From assembly GCA_038380795.1 (NCBI GenBank), contig CM076270.1:16403001-16467000 (forward strand): a DNA stretch of 64,000 bases, in the 5' to 3' direction. A model generated the notes under the pieces. It was not told where the DNA came from. It did no database searches and worked only from the letters and a program-made list of their open reading frames with translations. This DNA comes from Pyrocephalus nanus (taxonomy: Eukaryota; Chordata; Aves; Passeriformes; Tyrannidae). This document shows positions 37,812 to 51,551 of this stretch, piece after piece; the first letter of the stretch is position 1, and each line of letters opens with the position of its first letter. The translations under genes and the position numbers were made by a program.

Positions 37812-39954
37812 TTCCTGGGGCCCACGGAAGGGTTAACACAAGCTGGTTACACAGGCAAATCCTGATCAGTGCAGCACATCCCAGCATGTCGGGCCTCCAC
37901 AGGCACCCAGCAGCCAAGGAAGGAAGGCCCTGGTAATCCCTGAGCTCTTTTCTTCTCCCAGACAGTACAATCACAGGTGCTGTTCAATTTGACTTCAGTG
38001 CATTCATCACCATTAATGCATTCTTTTGATTTGCAAAACGACAAGTAGATACAGAGAGATTATGGACATCTTGGTACCTCGGTGAACCAGAATGCATTTA
38101 CCAGTAAGTGGGAAGCTAGATGGCTTGATGGAAGCCAGCTCAAGCTCTCCCTATAAAGAAATCAATACCTTTGAAGCTTCATCGTGCCACACCTTAGTTC
38201 ATCCTAGGTATTTTGTAGATCTTTTTCCAGCATAAGAAAAGCAGTGAATAAAGACATGAAACATCATGGTCACAGCATTTAAGAAAGAATATGGTTTTTT
38301 AATTCTTAATTTTAAGGCAATTATATTTTATCCTACAAACTTCAACTTTGTTCTTATTTAGAACTTAACCATTTAAGTGATAAACCTTAATTTTTTATGT
38401 ACTTATAATACAATATACAAAGCTGTCACAGGGACTGAAGCCAGTAAATCATACATTTTTTTCACATGTAGATAATATACACAATTTCTGGCTGAAGAAA
38501 ATCGCCTTCCAGTATTTCATTTTCCCTTGGAATCAAAAGGGGCTGGAGGAAGACAAGACAGGCTTGTGATAGTCTATGGCTGTTTCACACGAAGAAGGGG
38601 TTAGTTAGAGCAGCAATATAAAGGAGGCAGCAGTGGAAACTACAGTAGTCAGTGCAGGCAGAAGGAATAACTTGCCAGCCTGCTAAGCACTCACCAGGCA
38701 CCAAGTTATGTCCTCTTATATCTCAGTAAATCCTCCTCTAGCTTTGGCTTAAAACCAGTCTGTGTGCCATTTTTGCCACTGAGCAAGGTGATCACTACAC
38801 TGTTTCTAGGAGATTCAGCAAATGTGACATCTACACGGAGCCACAACTTTGGAGGAAGCTGTGCCCTCCGTTTGAAAGGTGTCAAGAGAAGCCCCAGGAA
38901 GAAGCTGTAGGCATCTCATTGCAGCAAAATGAAAACTAAAGCAAATGTACACAGGAATGACAGGAGCAGGAGAAGAATATATTGGTAATGTTTAATTATC
39001 TGGGAGCTAAACAAGTTAGGAAAACCACACAGAAATAAGAGGTCTTCATCGAAATATCTGCGAAAAGAAACACTTTTTATCAGCAGCTTCAGGTTTTGTT
39101 CTCGCTCTCTTGGCAAAGTGCTTAAAATGTTTAGGGATCATGTATTGTCTGAAGGCCCCGGAGCATACAAGCCAGGCAGGTCATTCAAGAAAACTGTGAA
39201 CTCACAATTTTCTCTAATTAATTCATTTCTTTGTAAATCACTCTGAGGAGCCTTGACTACTTCAACACCTTCCTAATCCTGCTCTCAGGCAGCTTTCTCA
39301 AACTCACACCTACATTCTGTAGTCACAACAATAATCCCTTCTGCAGCGAGCTGGGTAGTTTCTAACACATTCTCCCACTCCAATTGGGCTCTTTTAAGGA
39401 TAAGGAATCATTCAAAGGGCTTTGCTGTAACTAATCCTTCTACCTTTCAAACAATAAAAATCAACTCAGCAAGCTCAATAAAACTAATGGTAAAAAAACA
39501 GAAGCCTGGAATAACTGAGTTAAACAGAAGATTTTACAACAAACCCTCAGCCCTTCAGTGTTGAAATTCAACTACACAGGAGGGCTCCTTTTTCTCCTTG
39601 CATTTCTGAAGGCTTTCTTGATAAAGTTCTGTGACAGGACTAATTCTGTATAACCAAAGTTTGCTAATTGAAATGCAACCCATCATTTCCTTCTAGGTGA
39701 TTTGTTCTTAATATCTGTTCTGCAGCAGGGTTTTGATACTCAGATGCACCCACTGTGCCATTGGGAGGGAGGAAAAAACCCTATTAGCTGTAGCAGAGAT
39801 GATGAAAAGCAGAGAAATCAAAGGGGGAAAAAGACAGAAGGCTTACTCTCTTTAGTCAGGGCCATTCCATATTCCCCATGACTCTCCAAAGCTGGGCCAG
39901 TGCAGACAAGTTGGCATTTAGTGCCCTGAAGGAACAGGCTGGGAGTTTGGCACG
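37812..39954. other. Noncoding sequence with AT-rich block at 38.28-38.48 kb
   Basis: 38280-38480 is strongly AT-rich (ttttttaattcttaatttta and similar) without a repeat unit. The longest frame is 77 codons. Nothing else could be named. Confidence 0.55.
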
Positions 39955-40085
39955 AGGCTTTGAAAGACAGCCTGGGTTTGGATCCCATCCTTGCTCTCCA
40001 GCTGACACCTGACTTTGGACAGAGCTCAACAGGAAGCAAGGCATCTGTAAAAAAGCCTTATCTGGGGAACAATGAGAAGCTAATA
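39955..40085 (+). mobile_element. MIR-like ancient SINE relic
   Basis: The blocks 'agacagcctgggtttggatc', 'ccatccttgctctccagctg', 'cctgactttggacagagctc' and 'gcatctgtaaaaaagcctta' follow MIR from the tRNA-related head (agactgcctgggttcaaatc) through the core (gtgaccttgggcaagtta) to the 'catctgtaaaatgg' motif. The core pieces are separated by small gaps. Open frames of about 60-75 codons on the minus strand here are chance readings through the relic. Confidence 0.6.
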
Positions 40086-43000
40086 CAGCAACCTAAATGA
40101 GACATGACTCAATTAATGAGAGCTGATGGGGCTAATGACTAAACAGATGGTATTCCTAAAAAAAGACACGGGAGGGGAAATATAGCTGTGATAATCGACT
40201 TGCTGCAGTGTAGATGGCAACACTAATGCTGTCTCTTGCAGAGCATCGCAGCCTCTGAGAAAAAGGAGTGCTCTTTGCCTTAAATGCCTCAGAGCAACCT
40301 GCAAAAGGAAGCTCTCTGCACACCTGGACTGAGGCACTGCATCCCTCCTTCCTGCAGGCAGGAGATGGTTTGATTAAAAAAGCCTCCAACTGCAGCTACC
40401 AACAGGCCTGGTAGGAATTTGGTTCCAACCATGACTTCTATCTCTACATACACCCATTCTTTGGTTTTGACTGACTATGCTAGAAACCCTTTGCCAAAGT
40501 CTTTCAAAGGCAGGAGTGCTCACAGCTGAGACACGGCTCTATCTGGAGGAGCTTCTAATTGCAGAGCACCACACAGTGCTGCTGTCAGCATCTTCATGCA
40601 ATGGTAACTCAAGGACAGACAGCCTGTCCCCTCCTGAGACACTCCTGTACATTCCTGGAGCAGCCTTGAGAAGGTTTGACTAGATTTGACCCCACTTACT
40701 GCTGCAACTCTGCTGAGATTACAGGTCAGATGTTACAGGCCACTGGACTGTCAAGGTGACTCAACGTTAGGGTAAGGAGTGGCTTCTGTCCTTTCTGATG
40801 AGATGCCAAATACAATTATATTTGTGACATCAGAAACTAATGAGCTCAAACCTACAAACCTGATCCAAATACAAAGCTTCCAGCTCCAAGCAGCAGCCTC
40901 CTTTTAAGCGTTACCCATATGTTCATTCACCAGCCTTTCTTTGATGAAGCTGCTGTGATCAATACATACAGTGCTGCTGAAGCTTCCTGTGGATTAAATA
41001 TGCCACTGTAGCATGTCTGTTCTGATAACAGGTTTTGCAACAATGGGACCCTCTACGGTGTTTGCCAGCAGGAGGGAGGAGGGAAGGTTCATCCTGCTCA
41101 GCGATGCATTATGAGTGACAGCAGTGCCTGCTCTGGGGGGAACTCTGCATTTCCTCCCCTGCACCCTGAGATAGCACACGGCTGTCTCCCCCCACGACAA
41201 TCAGCCTAATGCAGCAAGCATTAGAGCCACTCACATCCCTTCAGATTTTTGCATTTAGAAAAAGGCTAGAGGAAAAAAAAAAAAAGAAAAGCAATTTTGC
41301 TACTCCTGAACTTATAAAGGTACTCCCCTAAAATGGGCAGTGCCCAGCACAGCCCTTTTGCTACTTATGGGCATCTCTGAATTTGACACTCTCGTGTCAC
41401 TTCTCACACGTCTTGGTGCTGCCATCAGAGGGAACCTTGCTCTGCCATTCAGCAACCCACAAGAGCCTGGTCATGCAAGAACCACCAGCATCAAGAAACC
41501 TGCCCATTCCATCAGGTACTTTTCCCAAAAGAGGAAAGGCTGCAACAGTTAACCATTATGTTCTAGCAACAAGTGCATGGAATTTATATCTCTGTAACAG
41601 GGACACTAGGATATTTGTGAGATTTATAGTTGAGACATATAATAACATCTTTTCAAGGAACAGCTGCCATCCATCCCATTTTCTAAATGCAATTGTCTTG
41701 ATGTGCCTGGTGATTAAAGACAGCCTGTGATGGGAAACTCTTCTGAACACAAGTGGCCTCACCAATTGCCACAAACATACTGGACACAGTCATGAATCAT
41801 TTCATGATTAAAATGGAGAAAGAAGTTGTTCCTTGGGAATGATTCTGGGATGAATCTGCTGGGTGCATGACATGCCCAGGGGATGGGTGAGATTCTGCTC
41901 TCTTGGCTCTCCTCAGCTCTGAGTGCTGGGATGAGGCTAACAGGGAGGTCAGTGTGCAGGGTCTGCCCACCTTCGAACTGCCTAGAGCAGACTTTCAGCC
42001 TTTTCTTTCCACTGGGAAAAAAAGAAAGAAACAGCAGCATGAGTATGTCGAGGTTTGAGTTCTTTTTGACAAAAGAACATTAAAATATGCTCATTAAATT
42101 CAGAAAGATTCAGGGCCTGATGTAGATACAACTTATCAAAGAACAAATCCTATAAAATAAAATGAAATTTGCTGCTTCTGTTTGATACCTGCTTTTGAGT
42201 GAGTGCCCAAAGCCAACAGGGCTGACTTGCCTGACTCTGGCAGTGAGGAGCATTGTCTGGCTGCCTCCCAGAGAAAGAACAGATCCACAGAAATTAAAAA
42301 TGAGTGTGGGGATGGAGAAGGAAAAGAAATCTCTCACGTGAAGTCTGAAGTTACAGAGAACAATGCAGGATTCATTATTGTTTCAGCCTTAGCTATGCTA
42401 AATAATTAATCAAAACTATAAAAAAACCCAGAATATTTTCTTTGTTTCTTTGTCCCTGTTCCTCCATTTCCATGAAGCACATGGCAGCATGGAGCACACT
42501 AAGACTAGTTCAGATTAGCTTCACAAGTCAAAGGCAAGAAAGCACCCCTGTAAGGCAGGTGACCCATTCCCCTAAATTAAACTGCAGAATTTTTCTCAAA
42601 TAAACAGCACTGCAGTAGAAGCAAGGAATTACAAATAAAGAAAATCTTAGGCAAAAAGCATTGAGGGGGAATTCTTAGGCAGAAGCACAAGAGAATTAAA
42701 CTGAACATACTGGCACAGCATCAACAAATCTTTCAAAGGCTGACAGTCCTGCACAATAAATCTGCTCCCTCTTCGTTACAAGCCTGTCTGCGAGAACACT
42801 CTCCACTAAAAGCATTGCTATAGCAAAGTTCTATTTATAACAATCCTCATGGCAATTCCTTGCTTCTCCTCTTTCCTACCCCTTGTCAACAATCACAATC
42901 ATTATCTTTCTTGGATGGTAAAGAAACAAAGGTGAAGCTTGTGTTTCCCAGTTTTAAGAAATGGTGTGTATTACACAGAAGGACCAACCAAAAGGTGCTA

Positions 43001-46000
43001 AAATAGTGACATTCAGGTTGAACTGATATCAAGTCAGTTCATATGCATAAGATTTCCATGATTTTGCCCTCACTTCTTTTAATGATATCTCTCCTGGAGC
43101 AGAACCACCCCCTTGGCTGCTTATCATGCTCCAGGGAGAATTCATGCAAGTGCTCATCATCTCGTGCATGTGTCTGTGTGTGTTTGTGTTCAAGTGCGTT
43201 TTAGGGCCCAGGTTTTGAAGGGACTCATTTCACACACCTGGCTGATAACTGCAAACCCTGTGCTCCTGTACCATGCAGGAACAGCTACAGCAAAGACAAC
43301 AGCGGCACAGAATCGTCCCCCCCACTTCACCTGACCTGATCAAAGCTTGGCCACTCTGCAGCTATACCAGTTAGTCCCCACACAACGTGCTAACTACCCC
43401 GACCATCCTTTTTTCTCTTAAATCTTTTGATCATTAAGGCCATAATATTCTCACTGTTGCGATTGATGCTGCAACATTAGAGCTCGTGTCTCATCAAGGG
43501 AAGGTGGTTTGTGTTCTTTATTTGTTCATTCCTTGATCTCTGAGTGAGAGCAGCAGTTGGGAGCGTGGCAGGTGGCAGGGGAGTTGCAGGCAATTCCCAC
43601 ATTTGTTACAAAATGGAGCACTTCTTGATCACTGTCTTTTTAATGAGCAACGAATCAGCCAGGAGTGAGGCTGTGTGTGTGCAGCGAGATTCTCTGTGTT
43701 TCCTGTCTTTATAAGTCAAAAATTCTTCCTTGCAGTCATACTCTCCACATGTGGCTTGAGTTTCTGGGCCAGGACTGCCTGCATTTGAGGATTACAGAGA
43801 AAACCAGGGCAGGAACACCACTCTTGTGGTTCTGGTCCCTAGGCAAGGGTTATTCAATTGCTGGGAGAGAATACAGTGGAAGCAGAATACTCATTATTTA
43901 TGTTCCCAGGAATTTATACTTCCGAGCAAAGATTCTGCTGACACACACAGGTTGCTGAGCTTTCAGTTTGCTGGGTGCAGCTCCAGTTTTAGCCCTCCAA
44001 CAAAAGCAGCCATGGCTACACATCTTCTTTCAGACACTAGTTGTTTCTCCAATCACCCAATCGCAGATGAGTGCTGTCCCTCCTTTCCCTGCTTCCCAGT
44101 ACATTCAGGAACCTTAAGAGCCATCACAAACAGCACCACAAGCTCAGGGCATCACAAACCCAACCCACACAGAGAGGGAGTAGGATCCTGATTAGCCAGA
44201 GGGCAGCCCAAGGAGCAGAAGCCTCTCTGAGAAGGGTTAATGAGGGATTTTAAAGGTATCTAAAGAATCAATACATGGTGACTAACAAGGGAATAGCTGC
44301 ATTACCCATATATCCCTCCTGATTCAATTTTCCTGATACTATTTCAACTTCATAAGGATTATCATGGTTTTTTGCATTAAATTAAAATGCAAACAATACT
44401 CTTTAAAAATATTTAAAACTAGTGATTTCAACTGTCTGTAAAACAGGGAGGCATCTGCTTTTATCTTAAGGCTACACTTCCAGTCTGATACTTCCGTTAA
44501 GTAACTCGAAACTGTGAACTCTTCAAGTTTCAGTGTAAACAGCAGAAATGAGATGATGGCACCTCCTTCCCAGGCTCCACCTGCAGCCTCAGTTAATTCT
44601 TACACAGGGATTACAAAGACCTATCAGGTGAGTTATGTGTTATTAAAAGGAAGCTGGCCAAATGCCAAGTAGACCAGCTCTCAGTGGCCTTTTCCATTCA
44701 TCTTTAATGCTGCTCTACCTTGTATTTGTAAGTTTTCTAAAAACTTTTGTGGTCTTTCAAGTTTTCAATTATTAAAGCATAATTGAGGCCCACAGAAACA
44801 GGCAGGCGAGATTCACAATAAAACTCCAGCACCTTCTGGTGTGTGAACAATTTGCCTTGGGGAGCAAGTTTTGCTGTTACTGTAATGTGGATTTATTCTC
44901 CATTTATAAACAAGAGTGAACAAATGCTACTGCAAAATTTCTTCTTGTCATTACAGTCAACGGAAAACAAACTATCATGAAGGAATGAGATGTCCCTGGA
45001 TACTGATTATGCACACAATGACATCCATTTGAGTTTTGTTTTGGAGTTTGAATGTAAAATTATTAAACAATAGTGATGTTTTTCAGTAACCCCCTGGCAA
45101 GCGCTTCAGAGTTTCTTATCTTTCTTACAGCAAATGAGACTACACAAAATTACCTGTTTAGGTTTTTTTTCCAAATGACAGCATTTGGTACTACTGCTTA
45201 CAGATGATAGAATCTGAAAAGTAATTTCTTCCACTTTCCCGACTCTTTATGGGAAAATCGGCCTTTTGTGCTTGTACTCAGCAAACCACTCAGTGTTGGT
45301 CCAGCTGTAACCAAGACAGGAGCCTCCAGCTGGGAATCCCTGTATGGCAAATTTTCACTTACAGCTTCAAATGCCACTTTAATAAGCACAGATTTAAAAC
45401 AGGCTGTCAGAAAATGAAGAAACATACCCAAAGCAATGATATACAGGATAAATGAACATGAAAATGCTCCTTTGTTGGATTTCTTTTGATGCTTGGCAAT
45501 TGCTTATTTTGCAGTCAGAAAGAAAGGTGCTACAGATGATGTTATAGTTTCCTTTATGTATTATATCTATATCTTCCACACGTGTAAAAAAGTCATATTA
45601 ACCTTCCCCTTTTTTTTTTGATTTCAAAATACTATTCCTTTCATTTAGCACAGTGATCCAAAGACTGAGGAAAAGAAAAAAAAACCAAAACAGAATCCCA
45701 GACAGTACAACCTGTTAAGGTAATGAAGGATTGAGCCCACTAACATAAAAGGGCTGTCCCCAGGTCCTTGGCACAGCCCCACTCTGCTGTGTCCAAGCCC
45801 ATCTCCATGGGGCAGCAGGTGGGAAAGGGGCAGTGGGAACGATAAGACCAGCTAATGCCGCCTCCCTCACAAAACCAGCACTATCTTGACATGGAAGGCT
45901 GAGTTCTTCTGTTTAATCTCCAAGCAATTTTATTTCCTGAAGAGCTCCTTTGAGAGAGGTGGTTAATAAGAAAGGCGCTACAGAAATGAAGAATAGAGCT

Positions 46001-46096
46001 GATTGCATACACAAATCAGAGCGTGGATTTTCTTTGGGGAGGGGGATTTGCAGCTGAATGGGTTAACGATAAAAGAAATTGCTGCCTTTTTACTTC
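40086..46096. other. Unique noncoding sequence, no gene seen
   Basis: Frames of up to 121 codons (43826-44191, plus) without motifs. 44340-44420 and 44740-45080 are AT-rich unique blocks that could be old conserved elements. Short TG-rich words occur at 43160-43195 and 43670-43685. Confidence 0.55.
41273..41285 (+). repeat. Poly(A) tract, A13
   Basis: Thirteen As followed by gaaaag, in an A-rich purine stretch. No mRNA-end signature precedes it. Confidence 0.9.
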
Positions 46097-46118
46097 TTTT
46101 TTTTTTTTTTTTTTTTTT
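46097..46118 (+). repeat. Poly(T) tract, T22
   Basis: Twenty-two consecutive Ts, preceded by a T-rich lead. Read on the minus strand it is an A22 run, but no AATAAA lies in the expected 10-30 bases before it, so it does not look like a retrocopied mRNA tail. An open frame that reads through it as polyphenylalanine (46079-46507) is not a gene. Confidence 0.95.
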
Positions 46119-46879
46119 CTCCTTCCCAAGCTCCACAGCTGAACAGGAAGAGGGGAGGAAGGATGGTTAGGGACAGAGAGATTAAAAAGTACAAAGCCAT
46201 TTTGACTCCTTCAAATATTTCTGCCAAGCCTGATAGCACCAGTGGCAGAGGAACTCAGCACTGCTTTGCTGGAGGACCTGCCTTTGGATGTGACTCCCAG
46301 ACCACGTTTTTCCTCAAAACCTCCACTTTTCATGATTTGGGAACGAGACAAAGAGCAAGAGAGGAGCAGAGCACGCTGTCGGAGGGCAGCAAGCGGTTAT
46401 TCTCCCAGGCACAGGGTGCTAATGGGAAGGATGCCTGTGTTGTGAAAGGCTGGAAAGGAATAAAGAAACAGAGAAATAAACTGAGAAATAAAAAGGCAGG
46501 AGCCTGAGCCCTCCAGAAGCAGTAAACCTTCCCTTCTTTTCTTTGCCGTGATATCTTTGGAAGCTGCTGCTAAGACATACTGAAAGGGGTTTTTGTCAGA
46601 AGCCCTCCCTGCAGATGTCTTCTGATCCCTTTGGAGGCATTTCAGCCCCTAATACAGCTGTCACTTTCTCCCCGCTGCTCTAACAAAAAAATGGGGGAAA
46701 ATATAATACTAATAAATTTCTGCCTAACCGACCGAACTGCCACTGACAGCCACCCACTGGGGACTTTGGCCCGCACGGGACACCCTGCTGACTGAGAGAG
46801 GGGCCCAGGGCTTTAAACTGCTTTCACGCCACATTAACACCCTGCCTGGCAGGAGCAGGATGGAAGAATCCAGGGCTGT

Positions 46880-47300
46880 CTGATCCCCTGAGCTACCGGG
46901 AGCTGTTGCTCTCTCCCACCCCTCTGTCCCTCCTGCCCGGCCCTGTGCAAGTGGAAGCAAACAATACTTTTCTCTCGATGCAAATGCAAGGGAGAGGGAG
47001 ACAAGGAAGCACCTTACCCATAACCCCTCCTCCTCTTTGCGAGTTCAAGCAGATAATAGTGAAAGCCAAGGCCCATCTGTGGCTTATGAGCAGACTTTGT
47101 CCCAGTTACTTAGGCTCATCTCTAAGCCTGCTTTAGGCTCCCTGCAGTTTAATGCATCTTTAAGAATTGTCATTCCATTGCTCCCTCTCTCTGCCCCTTC
47201 CCTGCTCTCTCCTCTGTTCCAGTCCTGCCTGTTCTGAGCCTCCCTCTGCCCCCGTGAAAAATTCTTCGCATTTGAATGAGCGTATTTTCACCATTGCTCA
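46880..47300. promoter_or_regulatory. Candidate noncoding element with octamer
   Basis: The block contains a POU octamer with an overlapping repeat of its core (gatgcaaatgcaag, 46977-46990), an AAACAATA SOX-type site just upstream (46960-46967), and a pyrimidine-rich C/T stretch at 47170-47250. Overlapping small open frames on both strands are uninformative. This is a motif-based guess only. Confidence 0.15.
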
Positions 47301-47624
47301 GCTCGGAAACGGGCCCTTCCCCCTCTCCTTTGCATCCATCCTCCTGCTGAATGAAAACTGGGCTGGAAGAGCTCTTTTCATACATTATTTATTTCAAAGC
47401 TCTTTCTTGCTTTTCATACCAAGCCATCAGTGTGTCAGGCTGCCTTGGGACAGCATGGCAATGCTCACAAAACCAACACCTTAACGATTCCAAAGCATTT
47501 GACCATCTTCAAAATTCAATTCTTCTGCTTTTATTCTCTCACCTCATGCTGTACAGAAGGGTGAGGATCAGGTAAGAAAGGTAAAAAAGCACGTTTTCTT
47601 GAGGATTATTAACTTATTTTACTT

Positions 47625-47644
47625 CCCCCCTCCCCCCCCCCCCC
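47625..47644 (+). repeat. Poly(C) tract, C6-T-C13
   Basis: A C-run interrupted once by T. Long C runs of this kind are prone to length variation and to sequencing error, so the exact count should be treated with caution. Confidence 0.95.
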
Positions 47645-48179
47645 GTGCTGGCTGGAAAGCACTGAAGGTCTGATAATTTTCAAAAGCACTGAACACAGTG
47701 CTTTTAAAATTCTCTTAAACACGAAATCACTGAGAGCTGCTGTCTGGGCTCAGCACCTCTGAAGGGCAGCATGAAAAAAAATGCTGATTTCTGCATTTAT
47801 TTGTAGTAGGCCTGCACCAAGACAGGAAAACCCTGTCACAAACAGAATATATAATGCCCATCCCACTGGTCCCTGATGGGGGCAGGGACAAAGCTTCTCC
47901 ATGGCTGAGACAAGGCTTGTTCCTTTGTTCTGCTCTGCACAGTCCCCTTTTACAGTGATCCCAGGTTTACTGCACAAACCTCTGCTTGTTCAAGGACCTA
48001 AAACCCCAGTGATGGTCAGAGTTTTGGGTTCTGTTCCTTAAGGAACTGGAAAACACTGGGCAGTCTGTAGATGTGCATACATTTGAGGCAGGTGTTTTAC
48101 AGCCTCTTCCCTACTCTGCAATGTGTGACTGCCTGAACCTACAGCTGAAGAGAGAATTTTCAGTCTTAGGATCCTAAAC

Positions 48180-48290
48180 AGATAAAGCAGAAAGAGGATA
48201 GGAAGGAAAACAGCAACTTAAGGATGTAGAGACTTGCTGGAAGTCATGGCAGACCAAGGGTAGGGCAGAGAATTAAAGTTCAAGTCCTGT
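48180..48290 (-). mobile_element. Probable MIR-like SINE relic
   Basis: On the plus strand, 'gagacttgctggaagtcatg' followed by 'agggtagggcagagaattaa' and 'agttcaagtcctg' resembles the reverse complement of MIR (gtgacttgcccaaggtcac, then a cagagccgggattcaaaccc-like block, then aggtcctg). The left part (48180-48220) only loosely follows the 'cccattttacagatgaggaaactg' region. Confidence 0.45.
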
Positions 48291-51079
48291 TTTTGAAGAT
48301 TTCCCTTCCAATCAGGATCACCTCAGTTTCCATGGAGGGAGGCTGGGAGGGCTCGAGCACAAAGGCCTCGGATCTGTCAAGGGCAAAAGCTCCACTCTGT
48401 GTGAAAAAGCCTTTTTTCTGTCCTTAGAGATCTGTGCAGGAAAAGGCCTTGCTCTGAGCTGTGACAATCCTTGCAGTGGTTACACTGATGGCAGATCCAC
48501 TTCGTTCTGAAAGCTGCAGAGCCAACTTCAGCCAACGCCTGACCACCACCCCTGATCCTCCCTCCCTCACATGGAGTTAAACCTCTGATGTCATGCCCTG
48601 TTAAGTGACAGTGGCCTTGGGCATGGAATTAAAGATGGCAGCAGCTTTTCCAATTAAACACTGCAGGGTCCATTCCAAAGTTGGGGGCACAGTGGAGCAA
48701 AAAGGGTGCTCAAGACCTGACTTTAGGATTTGCTTTAGCTAACTAGTCACCCCAAGTAGGAAAAGAAACCAAGTCCTTTGTCTCCTTCTCTCCTGCTGCC
48801 CATAAAAAGGTTGGTAAATCCCAGACTGGACTTCTCTGCTTCCTCAGCACTACGGTTTTAACAAAGTTCTCATGACACTGGCAAGACACATTTGCAGAAA
48901 CCCCAGCACTGCATATTTCTCTACACAAATGAAAAATGTAATGCTCAGAGCAGAGAGAATGACTCTGCATTGGCACTGAACACTATGGCATTCTCTGGAT
49001 GGACTGGTAATGATGTTTGATGCACGGAAGAAATCCTGCTGGAAATGCACTGGATTTGTTCACAGACCTGATGCTTAAGTCCTAAGACTTCTTCCTATTC
49101 AAGACAGATATGAGCAAAAGGATATAATTCTGAAAATAAAGCCATTTGTAACATTTCTTGCACACAGAACAAGACTAACAAAAGTGGAAAGATCCATAAC
49201 TACTTTGAAAGAAGTGGGAAAATTTATTTTGTACTGTTATGGAGGTGAAGAAGGAACCTGTGTGACAGCCTGTATGCTCCCTGTCAGAACATGCAATAAC
49301 AGTGATCTATTTTCTGTCTCCCACTTTGGAGCTGAATGAAAAGCAAGTAACAAATTAGAAGCAGCGTTATGGCTGCCTCAAAGACATGAAATCAGACTGC
49401 CTTTCGTAACCCCCATGTATTTGTATTGCACATATATTTGTACATATATGACATCTACTGAAGCTATAGGAAGGGAAGCTGTCTGAGGCTGCAGTTTCTA
49501 GAATGGGGTCATGTGACAGGTTCCCTTAACAGCATTTAAGGGTTCAGATGTTCCACACAAACATTTTCCGTGATAAGTGCAGTCATAGAGCACCAAAGCC
49601 TTGCTGTGCTGTAAATGAGCTTGTTTCACCAAAATTTAAGGGGTGATGTCAATTCATATCAGTGATGATCTGGCTCACTCTGTCTGCAATATAATGAGGA
49701 TTACTGACCTGTACAAGTGATCAGCCAATATAAATAAAGACTGCAGAGCTCGAATGAGGCTGAGCACTACACACAGAAAGGCTCTCCAGAGCCCAAGCCA
49801 CAAAGTTCCCTCGGACACTTGTGAAAATTTCATCTACCAAGCTCTATACGCTCACAGCGTCCCTCAGAACGTGTACTGTGGAGGGAGACAAGTGGCAAGT
49901 GCATTAAGAGGCAGGGTTTAATAGGTTTAGCAAGGATTAATAGACACACTGACATGGAGAGGCTGGGGTTTGTGAACAGCACTGTACCACACCACACTCA
50001 GCATCACAAGGACCTTCTAAAAGTGGATGAATAAACAAACTCAGCCTGGAATAAGGCCACGTACATATCATAAGCTTCTGCTGGCAGAGCCTGTGTGAAG
50101 GTGGGAAGAGGTTGGTCTCTGCAGGACAGCGCTGTGCCAGACATGTTTATATTGGCAGCACATGCTTTTGGCTGGAAAGCTCCTCTCGTGTGTGCACTCC
50201 AGGGAGAACTGTTACTAAAACAGCACACAGAACATTTTTGCCAGTACAGCTGATTCCATAGCAAGAGCACTTTGTCAGTGTGGTGCTTTTTTCCCTGAAA
50301 AAGCACTTCCAGTGTAGCTCTCCTAGCAATTTTTAGGTTAACCTTAGCATTGACTCCAGCTTTCACGCAGAACTCGGAACTTGAATTTTGAAACTTAGGG
50401 AAAGCTCCCTTAAAATAAACCACCTCAACCAATTTCACCTTCAGATCGAGCTCTGTATCTCCCTCAGGTTATGCTGCTGGCTGATGTCCAGCAGCTGTGG
50501 GATGTAATTAGCACTCAGTGTTCAGACACACGTGGTGACAAACTCAAGCCATAAACCCATGAGCGTCTGTACCACGCACATACCAAAGGCAAATAAATGA
50601 GGCACACGGTTCAGTTATGGCAAAGGATGGACTGCTCTTAGGACACCAAGCCTCCTTTCCAGATAAGAATATCTGGGCAAGCACTGAATCAGACCACTCT
50701 GCTGCCTTGTCCAATGCTAATTATAACCGTACTTCCACTTCCCCACCCTGGCAGAAGCACTTTGGGGGGGGGTGGTTAAGCCAGAGAATGGATTCAAGTT
50801 GACACTGAAATGTAATCTTTTGCTGCCTAACTCCCCAATTTCCTCATAAATAAAATTACAGGAACTCTAAATAATGTATTTCAGTTGCTAACCCTTTGAA
50901 ATGGGAGGCACTCTTCAGTCAAGCCTCAGGATGGAGAGAGAAGGAATAGCTTCTAAAGACAGGGTCTCTGTGGACTGCTCTGAACACCATCCCGGTCTCA
51001 TTACTTTCCTGGATTGAAAGGAAAAATGCAATTGGCCATCAATTAGGAAGAGTTCCCACTGAACCTGCAGAAACTCAAA

Positions 51080-51300
51080 TTCATTGTTAGCTCATTAAAT
51101 GTGTTAACGTGTGTAAAGGTTCAAATGGGCTTTTCAGGCTTCAGCCCAGCAAGAGAGCTATTCCTGTTGCTTGTTAGATAATTGTCAATTAATGAGTTTA
51201 AATGCTGTGTGGCAGTCTAAATGAGAGACTAACAGCTCTTCACAATTCAATAAAATCAGGTGAAATTAAGATAAATCAAGATGTTTAACAGAGTATCCCC
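51080..51300. promoter_or_regulatory. Candidate homeodomain-rich conserved element
   Basis: AATTG-T-CAATT (51180-51190) is a perfect palindrome of two homeodomain-type half-sites and runs directly into AATTAATGAG. CTCATTAAATG (51091-51101) and GTGTTAACGTG (51100-51110) lie about 80 bp upstream, and further AATT-containing sites follow to 51270. The density of TAAT/CAATTA cores in unique sequence is typical of developmental enhancers, but conservation was not tested. Confidence 0.3.
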
Positions 51301-51539
51301 AATAAATTGCACTTGGGAAAGCACACCTGTATGAAAAAAAGAGTGATTTCAGAGACTGTGAGTGATGCCACTTTGTGGCTGTAACCATCAAGAAAGTGTC
51401 TGATGAGATGGCCTGCTACATTTCCAAGTGGCAATGCATCAAGCAAGACCTCACAAACCTCTGGTACCTCCTTTACCTTGTCCTAACTGACTGTTTCAAG
51501 GACTCAAGCGTTAAAGCCAAATAATTTACAATCCAAACC

Positions 51540-51551
51540 ACACACACACAC
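51540..51551 (+). repeat. Short (CA)n microsatellite
   Basis: About six CA units. Similar short TG runs occur near 27684, 43168 and 43672. None is long enough to be a strong microsatellite. Confidence 0.7.

Noticed and set aside
46097..46118. T22 as the poly(A) tail of a minus-strand retrocopy
   Set aside because: No polyadenylation signal in the expected position on the minus strand and no coding sequence next to it.
46079..46507. 142-codon frame beginning with a polyphenylalanine run
   Set aside because: It reads through the T22 tract; an artefact of low-complexity sequence.
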